Below, piece by piece: positions 11,501 to 23,500 of a stretch of DNA of 64,000 nt. The notes under the pieces are model-generated. The model was not told where the DNA came from and did no database searches. It saw only the letters and a program-made list of their open reading frames with translations. Numbering within the stretch: the first letter of the stretch is position 1; each line of letters begins with the position of its first letter. The position numbers were made by a program, and so were the translations under genes. Source of the DNA: Atrichornis clamosus (taxonomy: Eukaryota; Chordata; Aves; Passeriformes; Menuridae); contig WBMZ01009478.1 of NCBI GenBank assembly GCA_013400975.1, positions 62,001 to 126,000 of the forward strand, given 5' to 3'.

Positions 11501-14500
11501 CTCTGGGGGAAGAACCCTTTCCTGATATCCAGCCTGACCCTCCCCTGACACAGCTCCAGCCCTTCCCTGGGTCCTGTCCCTGATCACAGAGAGCAGAGAT
11601 CAGAGCTGCCCCTCAGGAGGAGCTGCAGCCCCCGTGAGCTCTGCCCTCAGTCTTCTTTGCTCCAGCTGAACAAACCCAGTGCTCACATCCACTCCTCAGA
11701 CCATTCACATCCTCATGTCCCTCCTTTGGATACTCTCCAACAGCTTTAGATCCTTCTGATATCCTGGCACCCACAACTGCCCCAGGATTTGAGGTGAGGC
11801 TGCACCAGGGCAGAGAGGGACCATCACTTCCCTTAAATAGCTGGGGGAGAGAAGATGCTTTGCATAATTGTTGAGTCTGTTAATTTCTAATTAGGTCTCC
11901 TTGAGGTCACCAGTTTCATTCTCCGAAAGTCCTGCTAATTAAGAACCAACCTGAAGAACAACGAGGCTTAGAGGGGAAGTTAAATGATGGGAAACTGTAA
12001 TTTAGCAGTGCAGTGTTCAATATTAATGTATCAGTATTAATATTAGTCTCAATCTTAAAAAAATCATAGAATGGTTTGGGTTGGAAGGGACCTTGAAGAT
12101 GATCTAATTCCAACCCTTTGCCATAGGCAGGGAAAACTTCCACTATCCCAGATTGCTCAGTGCCCTGTCCAGCCTGGCCTTGGACACTCCAGGGACGGAG
12201 CATTAATAGCTGTTTTCATTTATATCCTTATGAAAGCTTTTGCAAGTTAATGTTTCATTGCTTTGGGCTGGTTTATGGTCCTGTTTGTGGCCATTTCTCC
12301 CTCTCTAACTGTGGTGTGGAGCAGGATTTGTGAGCTGGTGGATGGCATGGGTGTGGGATGAAAGGAGTGGTGGTTTGGGAAGTGCAGGGAGGTCACACCG
12401 GGGGTTTGGTTTGGAGAAGCTGAGGGGCAGCTGTGTGGAACGGGAGTCTGGGATGGCTGTGGCCAGAGGAGCAGCTGCTGCAGGTGCAAGGTACAGACAG
12501 AGCTCCTGAGCCCACCACCAATGCTTTTAACCTTTGGCTCGTTGCAGACTGCAGAAGATGTCCAAGGAACATCCAGGTTTTACCAGGAGGTTTCTGCATT
12601 TCTAACTTCCACATGGCTCCCAGATGTTATCTGGTGGAGGGCAGAACTGGCCAGTCACTTCCAAAACCAGCTGTGCCCACTTCTTCCTGAAATTCCCTCT
12701 GTCCTGCTCAGTAACATCACTGCTGTCAATCCTGACCCTCAGGTACTGTACAGAAATTCTTGGACTTCTGTAATTTTTTTCTCATATCCAGTAAAAGTTG
12801 TTCTTCCAGTGTTAACAAATATTTTCACTTGCTTTAGCAAAGGTTTTAAACAGAGTTTAAAAACAAATGCTTCTAAATATTAGAATATTCTGTGATTCAA
12901 TTCTGTGATTTTAATATCTGTGGGTTTCCAGGGAAGTGTGTGAGTTACAAGGACACAGCACCTCTCAAAATCAAGTGCTTCCAATCTCTTTCCCTCCTGG
13001 AAGCATCTGCAGGAACACTCACTGCTGTCTATGAGTAGAATAATAATTAACCTTTCACTTCTGTCAGATTAGCAAGTGCTCTGTAATAAATATTCAAGTG
13101 AATGAAATGTTACAAGAATTCCTTGTCCTTATTGGGGGGAGTTTATTCCTTGAGGGCATCCAATGTTGCTCTTAGGCCTTTACCAGCCTTTCCTACCTCA
13201 GTGTAAATATTTAGAGTGGATTTTCAAAGCACCTCTTAATATGCCCTGATTTCTATACCTTTTGAGGGAATTTCTGTTTATTTCTTTCCCATGACATCAC
13301 CAGCCTTTGGACAATGGTGGCCTTCTCCCAATATTTCTAGATGGACAAAACCCTTGAGACACAATTCCAGGGAATGGCAAAGCCTGCAATTCTTGATCAC
13401 AATGAAGTTTTAATTTTGAAAATAATGTAGCATGAGAACTTTTCTGCCATTTCAACCAGATTTGGGGATTACTCTGACTCTGTGAGAATCAATGCCATGA
13501 AAGCTTAGGGGTTTAGCAGTGCACTTAGCAATTTGCCTAAAGGTTTATCCCACTTGTGTGCAGGAAAAGGAGGCTTAGTGTTGTTGATTTGCAGTCACTG
13601 TGGCTTTCAAGCAGAAGCAAGTGCCATAAAGAGTCTGACGTGCCTGTAAAAGATAAATCTGCTGTATGCTTTTAAGGCATAAAATAAGGCATCATTTAAA
13701 ACAGCCAGGGCTTTTATGCAAATCCCTTATTAGGGGAATTATAAATCATTAGGAATTGAGCAGCAAGATAGCAGGCACTTTCTGGGGGTGGATCTTTGCC
13801 TTGGTGCCATAGAAAATGTGATGTCAATTTAAAAACCACGTTCCCTTCCCAAGTTCAAGTGCTCTGAGCCTCTCAGGCCTGAGTTAGGCTGAGACCACGG
13901 AGTACTGGGGCTTTTTCACAGAGTCATGGAATCACAGGATGGTCTTGGGATAGAAAGGACCTTAGAGTTCATCTCATTCCATCCCCTGCCATGGGCAGGG
14001 ACACCTTCCACTAGCCTAGATTGCTCCAAGCCCCGTCCAACCTGGCCTGGAACACTTCTAGGGTTGGGAAGCCACATTTTTTGTAGCTGTTTAAACAGAA
14101 ATCTGATTCCCAAAGCAGGGCTCAATGAGCCACGCTCTCAGCAGGCAGGAGCTCACCCTGATGTCTGCCCTGGAGCTTTACAAACTGAGCTACCAACTGA
14201 GAATGTTCCCAAGTGTCATTAAAATACCACCAAAAAGTGCTGCATAGAAAATTCAATATCATATTCTTTTAACTTCATTGGTTTGAAGGTTTGGTACAAG
14301 GCCAGTGAGCCATGCTTTGCTTTTTGTATATTTATATTTGTTTTGAGGCAGTGTATACAAAACTGAGCAGCCCAAAGAACCTGCTCCCACGTGTTGGAGA
14401 AGCATGCAGTGAATCCCTCCTTTTGCTCCAGGTAGATTCTCCCTCTGAGAGAGACATCCTGACCTAGCTCTGTGTGTGATTTGGGGAGCAATTGCCAGCA

Positions 14501-17500
14501 GTAATTGTAATAACCTTTATGCTTTTTGTTTGTTAGTGCATGAGCCAATGTCTTGTTTTCAGTCAATTTGTCTGCTGGATTTTCTGCCTGTTCTGGGCCC
14601 CACACAGAATGCTTTGCCTGTGCTACTTTTTGAGGCATTTTGATGAGTGCAGTGCATAGAGCCTGTTAACCTGCAACAATTCACTCCTGAGAGCAGCAGC
14701 AGCTCACAGTGCAGTCATTAAAGCCCAGGTTGGCTTGGGAGTGACAACATCCCTCTGGAACTTATTAACTGCAAGGTCCCCTGGCAGCAGAAAGAGGATT
14801 TCTTCATTTTAGCATAAAATAAAAATCTTTTCTGCTGTTAAGCCTCAGGATGCAAGCACTTACCTTGGGGATACAGACAACATATGCAGCCAGTGTTGAT
14901 GCTGCTTTTCCTCTGCCTCTTTGGTCCATGCTGGAATTCTCTTCCTCTCCCTCAGGCTGTTTGGACACTGGGACATTTGCCCAAAGGGTGCAGCCCTTCA
15001 TGGTCACCATCTTTTGGTCACCTTCCAGAGCATCTCCTTGAACTCCCAACCTGTGCAGGTGCCTGGGGGAGTCAGGGCATAGCAGGATGGGTCAGGGAGG
15101 TTTTAAGGAAGAAGGGGAACCTCTGTCCCTAAGTCAAGGTGAATGAGATTTTTTACTTTAAGTTCCAGAAAATTGATTTTGTTGCACCTCCTGGTGATCA
15201 GTTCCCTTCCTGCTGCTCCTTTGGCAGCTTCCCTGCTCTGACACAAGGGTTGTGTGGGGCTTTTTAAGACAACAGTAGTGATTAAGGGTAGGTCTCCACA
15301 AAGTTCCCTCCTTACTCTTTGCTTAAGAAAAGCTCCTTTTTTTTTTTTTTTTTCTGGCTAATGGTAGATAAGAATTCCAGAACTGGGTCCAAGGAGCTGA
15401 ATTTGCCCTGATATTGTAACCCAGTCCTGCTAAAAATGTCCAGCAGCACAGACTGACCTAAGAGGAAGGCTGATGTGTGGCAGGGGGCTGGCAGAAAGTA
15501 GAGCAGTTCTTTCATGTGGTATTTCAGATTTTGGGGCTTTCCCTGCTGGAGTTGATGTTAACTGTGTTATCAGAGGAGCTCTCTCTCACACACACACACA
15601 CACAGACAGACAGAGGCTTTGAAAGTTGCAAATTTTATTTCCAATTCTGAAATCACCATGTAGCATCCATGAGGAGCTGCACATTGCTGAAGAGATTTGA
15701 AATCCCTGTGGAAAAGCAGCCCTGGATGCAGCACTTGTTGCTCTGTGCACTTGAGGCACAGATTTAGAGCTGAGATTGCCCAAGCTCTGTGTGCAGCCTC
15801 TGGAGAGGGAGTGGGAGGCAATTCCAGAGGATCTTTCAGGTCTGTGAATCTGTTTCAGCGTGAGCTCAATGAGAACACTCTGAGCTTTAGACTCTGAGTG
15901 CTGTGACATTATTTCACTGACAAGCACCGTGGCCTCGGCCCTGCTGAGTTGCCTTTAGCATCTTCCACTGTCTTTTGCTGTAACTTCTTTCAGCTGCAGT
16001 GCTGAGGGGGGCGTGCTCAGGGAACTGCTCCTCATTCCCACATCAGCTTTTCATCTGACTCTTTAGGCCTGTGGCTGTGTGGGAATTGCCTTCCACACAT
16101 CCCAAACTGCAGGAACTGGGATATGCTGTGGTTCAGTGTCTGTGCTGGTGGCAATTATGGTTTGATTTGGGGTTACTGCCCCATGTGTTCCTTCTCCTTC
16201 CATGCTGTGCGGAGCAGTGTGAGCAGCACCTAAGCTGGGCCATGTTTTGGGGTGGAGATGCAGACTGAGCTCCCTGGAGAGCAGCACAACTTGCTCAGCT
16301 GCCAGACCTGATCCACACGTGGTGTGAGCTCCCAGATTGAGTGCAGGGCTCAGGGCTGTGCTTTCCTCCTCCAAAACTTGAAAGGTTTGATTGTTGTGCA
16401 GCTGCACTGGGCATTAGGGAGGGACAAAACTCCCAGGACAGCTTCTCCACACGTGCTTCCCAAAGCAGACCTGGCAAGGTGAGTCCTGCAGCACGGCAGT
16501 GCCAGCCCCATGGCCCAGCACTCAGCTCTGTGACATCCTGGCTAAAGCTGTGAAACAGGAGCTTCAAAAGGGCAGGCCCATCCTGCCCTTTGCTTTCAAA
16601 TCCTGCCTGTGCCTTGGCTTTAGCTGACTTGGTGCTAAAAGTCAGGTCTTGCCTGGCTGGCACCCTGGGTCTGCTGTGCAGTCTGATCAACAGCTTTTTG
16701 TGAGGGCACAGCATCTGACTGGTGGTTCCTCATGGATATGGCTTGTCTGGGAGAGAAACATTTCTCCTGGGATTTCATCTATATACATTTATAGAAAATA
16801 ATCCATAGCTGCAGCCCAGAATAGCTGCATGGCTGTATCTTCAGCAGGGAGAAGGTGACATCCTGGCCCTGGCTGAGTCCTGCTGGAGTCTGGCATTGAT
16901 TTTTGTGGAGCCAGGGGTTCAGGCAGTCATTGGCATTTGTAAGTAAAAAACCCCTAACCTTTAGAAGAAGGAAGGACTACAGTGATGTCTACCAGAGCTG
17001 GCACAAAGATGAAGGTATAGCCTGGGGAGGAATAAACCATTACAGGTTTTCATTCTTTCTAAAATTTGATAGCTCACATTTAAATTGTGCCCATCACTTA
17101 TTATTCCAGAAAAGAGCAGCTTGAAAGAACTCTCGAGCTGCTGTGCTTTGCTATTAGTGCTGATGGGCACAGAGGCTGGGAGTTACTGTCTCATTCTGTC
17201 CTCTGTGTTTTAAGATATCCCTTTCTCTATCCAGAGGGGGAACAGAGGGAAGTGAGATCCATTTCAAACTGCCTGAAATACAGCCACCAGAACTGCACAT
17301 CTTCCCTGATAAGCCCTCTCTACCCCAGATTTTTGCTGCCTGGGGTCTCCCTACAGTGCCTCCACTTTCCTCTGCTAAGTTCTGTAGCCATCTGAAGAGA
17401 ACATGCACAGTGGGGAGGGAAGGTGTGCAGGGAACACATTCAGCACTGTGTTAATCTGGATTCCACAAGGAATGCTGTGTTACTGCACATGGCTGTGGGG

Positions 17501-20500
17501 AGAGGAGTTTGAGAGTGATGCTGCCTAATTCAGGGCAGGATTTGGTGAATCACATCAGACACGAGCCTTGCTGAGTGAGAGAGAGAAGTGCTTCCTCTGC
17601 TGATGAGCTCAGCAGGGCTGGAAGAGAGAGGTTCCCTCAGCACAGAGCCCAGCCTGGCTCTGGAGGGACTGGGAATGCAGCGACTTTCTCTGAGGGGTTG
17701 GTGTTGTCTCACAGAGATAATGGCTGAGCAGATCTTTGCCTTGGAAAGTACCTTGTGTGTGAGGAGATGAGATTGTGGAGTACATGGGGGATTCTTCCTG
17801 CAGTTTCTGTTTTCCTGCTGTGGCTGGGAAGCAGCCTGGAAAACTGGCTGCAACTTGAAAGGCTCTCTCAGATCGTCTGACAGCCAAAGCTATTTCTTTG
17901 TTGTCAGGGATGGGAAGAGAAAACACTGTGAGCACAAAGAGGAGATCATGGGCTTGGTCATATTTCTGTGTGACAGTTAAATATTCATGGCTTTGCTGCA
18001 GCTCCAGTCTCCTCTGAACTGTGCTTATTCTTGTTTCTGCTCAGGATTTTACAGCACGTTTTTGTTCTGTTGTGAATTTCCTTCCCAGAACTGTCTGACT
18101 TCATCTGGGTAATACTGTCTGAAACAAAGCAGTAGCTTGGGGTTTCTTTTAAATGCTTCTTGAAAAACTGGTGCATCCTCAATCCTCCTAGCTATGGTAC
18201 GAAGTGGGCTTTTTCAGTGTCTCAAGGTAGCAGAAGTCAGAATTTGTCACGCAAACAGAACAAGGGTAATTGACAAAAAGGAATAACTACAAACAGGAGG
18301 TTATGGATGTACCCTCCCTTCCTGCTCATCCTGGTCATGTCAGGGTGGATGGAGAGGATGTCAGTGCTGTAGGAAGCCCTGCAGACACAGCATGGCAATG
18401 GTTCTGGCTCCCTGAGTCTGGGGTTTGAAACCTGTCCCAGCAGAAGTCAGAGTATCCCTGGGGCTGTGCAGCTGCTGTTGGCTGAGTGCAGGGAACCTTC
18501 CTTCCTGGGATAAGGCTTCTTCCATGGGATGGGAGGTTGTTACAGTGCTCAGAGCCTCACAGGAAAGGTATTTCCAGGTAGGGATCAAAGGCTGGGCTGC
18601 CTCTTCTTCTGTGCAATGTGTGGGGAGGGAGTCTCCTCTCCTCCCACCTGGGGAGTCAGGTCAGCACCCAGAGCTAATGCATCCACAGGGCTGGGAAAGG
18701 GTTTCCAGCTCCTGTGATGTTGGAACCAGCCCTGAGGTGAAACCAATACAATTCTCACACCTACCCTCCTGTGGAATGTTAAAAGTAGCACTGAACTATC
18801 ACAAACAGAAATGGTGTCCAAGTTAGTAAGAGTGGGGTCTTGCAGCTGCCTGTGGAGGGTCCCTCTGTGTTCTGTGTCCAAAAGGGCTCAGCTCAGTGTT
18901 AGAAGGACTGGCTCCATGCAATTTCCTCCTACATCACAGGAAAAGTGACCTTCTCCCTGGCTTCCCTGCTCATGGCCTAGGAAGGCTGTGTCAGGAGTTC
19001 TCCACTGGGATGTTTTAGCCAGGCTGGACAAAGCAGGGCTGTCATCCTGCAACCATCTGTCTGTTTTCTAATTCATGAGGAGAAGGATTCATTTTCTGTT
19101 GCTTTGTGAACCCCTGTTCAGGTTGCATGTTGAAAAACAGAATGTGGCAGCTGACAGCAGCAATTCCCACAGGCTTTGCTTCCCAGGTGTGGCCACATCC
19201 CTGCTGTGGCAGGGAGGGAGGCTGGCCATGGAGCAACATCCTGGGATCCCCACGGATCCACAGCTTACAGCAGGGTTTTCCTGAAGGGCAGCTTTTACCT
19301 TGGATTTCCCAGCCTGTGTCCTAACTGGGGCTGGAAGATTATCCTGAAGGTTTCTGTGGAAATAGAGGCTGGTGTTGGTTTGACCACATTTGTCCCTTCT
19401 TTTCCTTCTTGAATGTTCATAGACGTGAGGTTTGTTCAAGGAACAGCTTGAATAAATAGAAAACTGGGATTTTGCTGCATTCCCACTTTGTAGGGCTTGT
19501 CTGGGCTCATTGCACTGTGCCAGTGTTGCAGGGAGGAGCTGGCATCTTGCACTGGCAATGGAGAATATCTATTTCCTTAAATCCACTTTTCTTCTGATGA
19601 TATTTTCCACAGCAACCAAGTTTAATATCACCAGTGGAGGCTGGGGAATGATGAATTGCAGGACAGAATGGACAGATCCACTGGGAGATGCCAGAGCTCT
19701 TGGTTTGGTGTAGTGATTGGACTGAAACAGGGTGAAAAGTGAAATCCGCAGTTCAGCTTTTAGGCAGATATCTCATGAAGCACAGGAAACAGAGAAAGAA
19801 GACAACACAAAAGGTTACTGAAGTGGGAAGGCAGTTGTCAGAGGGGTTTTAATATTCAAATGAATTTTATTTTCTGGTTGTTACTTTTAAACATTTGTAG
19901 AATGCCACGAAGTGCCAATCGTTTGCCAAGCAGCACACCCAAAATCTCTCAGGTGATTGCACAATTAAACAGCATTATATGTAGCTCATAATGCAGAATG
20001 GATGCTTCTCCATGCAGGGTTAGCCCCTTTCTCTCTATCATAAAAGTCCTGATGAGACCATGTTGAAAATTAATTTATTTTTCTGCTTTGGAAAAGGTCT
20101 GTCCACAGGAGCTGAGGACAAATTAATGCCTGCTGTAAATCGAAGTAGGGCCTTTAAAAGTAGTGAAGCCTCTCTGAGCTACACCTGTGTTTCAAAAGTG
20201 ACTTTTTGTTTTATCCTTGGAATGAATCCTGCCCACTGTGAACTCTGCCTAAACGCATCTGTATTTCTGGAATGGTGAGAGCAGAAGCTGACAAACATGA
20301 CTTTGAGGAGCTGCCTGTGTCCCTGGACTGTGGCCTTGCTCACGGAGCGTGCAGTCACAGCGCATTCTCCTGAGTGACACATCCTTGCACTTGCACTTGT
20401 ACAAGTTGCTTGCTTGGCTGCCCAGAAAATGGATGAGAAACAAAACAAGGTGCTGAGCCTGGGAAATGCTGCTCTTCTGTCGGGCTCTGACCTAAATGCC

Positions 20501-23500
20501 AGTTTTTTGCCTATCCGTGGGGATGTGGCACGATGAGACTTACAGATATGTGTCACTTGTGGTGACATGAGCACAGGAGAAATGTGCTATTTTGGCTACA
20601 GGCATGTAGAAGTTCATGCAATTCCTTCCCTACCCTTCCATTTGATTAGTTAATTAGAGCATTGCTTTAACAAAGCCCTTTTCTGCTGAGTGCTCAGCAC
20701 AGTCCTGGAGAATTGAGGTCTCAGCTGATGGATGCTGCTCCTGGTGATGTCTCTGGGGTCTCTGTGTGTTGGAGAGTCACTGGGTTGGACCCTGGTAATG
20801 CTCTGGCTCTTGGGAAGCAATTGCAGATTCATATTCATGGGATATCACTTAATTTGAGCTACTGGAATGGTTGTAAGAAAGCAAATTATATAAATTAACA
20901 ACACTGGACTAATGAATTCAATCCACCAGGTGCATCCTCGTGTGCTCTCTAGCCATAAGATCCTGTTTTTCCTGCTTTATTTGAAGGGACCAAGATAACA
21001 TGCAAGTGAGAGCTGTCCTTTGTGCATTTCAGGCAGTGGAGAAGGTGTTTGCTGTGCCAAAGGGATTTTACTGGCAGACAGTTGAGAGTGATGACAAACA
21101 CTTCCCTGACAGCAGTGCCATGGAGGCTTGCAGAGATACAGACACGGAGGTAAAGAACAACAAACAACCTCCTCCTTCCTCACCTGGGGGCTGAGGGGGG
21201 ACACTGAGAGACAATTAAGTGACCTGGAATATTTCAGTCTTGAGGTTTGATACAAATACTGCTCTTGAAGTATTTTTCACCCAGGCCTAAATATATCAGC
21301 TGAGTGTTTTATGTCATCAGTATTGATGTGCTGATTGCTCTGAGCCACAGAAGATTAAACTTTGAAATGTGTGGGTTGAAGAAATTGCTACCAACCAGGT
21401 GCAAATCAGTAACAGCAGACAAAATTTTGATAACCTGGAACCACTTGACTGGAAGCCAGTAAACAGCACAACTTTGATTAAACTTGGGCTCAGGAATATT
21501 CTAAGAAATTTCTGAAGGTTCTGGTACTACCTGACCTACAACAACTGTGTGTGTTGTATGAACAACTAGGAAGTAATTCTACTTATTTTACCCCAGGAGA
21601 AGAGAAGGTTAAGGTAGTTTAAATTACCTCTGTTTAGGAGTGCAGCCCAAAATGTACAGGACCTCCACTTGTGTGAGGGAGAGAAGAGCAGGGCAGGTCC
21701 AGCAGCAGTAACCAGGGTCAGCTGAGAGTCACAGAGCCGCAGACTGGTTTGGGTGGGAAGGGACCTCAAATCCCATCCCATTCCACCCCCTGCCATGGGT
21801 AGGGACACCTTCCACTATCCCGGGTTGCTCCAAGCCCCGTCCAACCTGGCCTTGGACACTTCCAGGGATGGGGCAGCCACAGCTTCTCTGGGCAACCTGT
21901 GGCAGGACCTCTCCGCCCTCACAGGGAACAATTCCTTCCCAATATCCCATCTAATCCTGCCCTCTGGCAGTGGGAAGCCATTCCCCTTGTCCTGTCCCTC
22001 CATCCCTTGTCTCAGGTCCCTCTCCAGCTCTCCTGGAGCCCCTTTAGACTGCAAGGGGCTCTGAGCTCTCCCTGGAGCCTTCTCTTCTCCAGGTGAGCAC
22101 CCCCAGCTCTCCCAGCCTGGCTCCAGAGCAGGGGGGCTCCAGCCCTTGGAGCATCTCCGTGGCCTCCTCTGGACTTGCTCCAGCAGCTCCACATCCTTCT
22201 TGTGTTGGTGGCCCCAGAGCTGGGCACAGCCCTGCAGGTGGGAGTGCACAGGGACAGGGCCAAGGGTTTGGACACTGGCCAGAATCAGTGATGGCCGAGA
22301 CTGGACCAGGCACAACTCAACAAAGCTCTGATGGAGAGCAAGGCCAAGTGCCAGGCTCCTGAGGAGAGGGGAGACAGGCACTTCCTGAGGTTTCCCAGTG
22401 CTGGATGGCTGTGTTATCAAAGCTGGCCCCAAGCCCAGGCAGCCAAGCTCTGGGGACTCAGAGCAGCCACAGGAAAATTCTTCCTTGCTGGCTGCTGTGA
22501 GTACTGGGTTAATGGCAAGGGTGCTTGAGCTAGGCAAACATAAAGAAATAGAGCTTTTATTCCTAATTAGACCACTTTTATATGATTTGAGTAAATTTAT
22601 ATCTTCATTTATCATGATGGTATAAGCCTCATAATGTCTTTATGGGGGAATAGCATTTCATTTCAAGTGCCCAGTAGTGATGAATTCATTTGGCGTTTGC
22701 TGCAGCCATAAACCTTGAGCTGGGGAAATCCTTGTGCTGCTCTACATCCAGGAGAACCATGCCCAAGTTTGGGGCCAGAAAATCAGCTTGTTGTTCTACA
22801 GCTAGAAAATTTATTATCCACAGCATCACACAACTCCCTGTTGTAAAGCATTTGCTTTTTAAAAGAATTTGTTTCTCTGATGGGGAAAATAATAATAATT
22901 TGCTTCCCTTTTGGGTATAAACATTCAGAACGTGTTGGGATGTGTCTTCCTATGTGCCAGGATGAGCTGAATTGGATTAGGCTGCTAAAGAAGACTGTGA
23001 AATGTAAATTTGGGAAAGTACCAGTGATGTGTTTGCCTTTTGATATTTTTTTAATGTTGGTTTTGGTGCTGTTACAGGTATAAAGAAACAGCCAGTTGGT
23101 CTATTATTATTTAATCATCTGGAAAGGTGGGCAAACGATGCTGCACAAAGTTAGCAGCAGAAGTGATGCACTGTGGTCTATGCCCCAGAGACCTTGCAGT
23201 TCTTTACTAGTGGGTTTATGTAACAAAAGGCACAGTTATATCAGCAGAAATAGATTAAATTATAATTACCATTGATAACTGTGATTTAGTCCGAAGTCAA
23301 GAGCCTTCTGTGTGAACTGCACATAAATATAGACCAAACCCAAGCCTCTTTGTAGCCCTGGCAGTGCAGATCCACCCTGGGAACTGAAGTGAGCAGAAGG
23401 GCTTGGAAGCATTTGGCTCATTTGTGCACTGTGCTCTTGCTGTCCAGGTTGCCGTGGTGTTGCTGTTTGAGACTCTCTTCCGAAGTCCCCTGGACACCCA

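Larger units (their letters stand above)
8217..12547 (+). other. Intron 2
   Basis: A 4.3-kb intron with three CR1 fragments (9847-10047, 11309-11840, 12062-12200) and a short AAT tract at 10801-10821. No supported exon was found in it. A phase-0 cassette exon without recognisable content cannot be excluded. Confidence 0.7.
12743..21032 (+). other. Intron 3, largest intron in the window
   Basis: An 8.3-kb intron with one CR1 fragment (13918-14083), a T17 tract (15337-15353) and a CA/GACA microsatellite (15579-15615). Several 60- to 140-codon open stretches occur but none has both splice sites and family content. A missed symmetric phase-0 exon is possible. Confidence 0.65.

Noticed and set aside
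14219..14638. Minus-strand open frame of 139 codons
   Set aside because: No homology recognised, no splice or promoter signals, and it lies within intron 3 of the main gene.
18425..18826. Plus-strand open stretch of 133 codons in intron 3
   Set aside because: No splice-site pair consistent with phase 0-0 and no recognisable content; could be revisited with transcript data.
21815..22615. Minus-strand open frame of 266 codons
   Set aside because: Most of it is the translated sense strand of a CR1 3' region; it has no reverse transcriptase or endonuclease motif and no independent gene signals.
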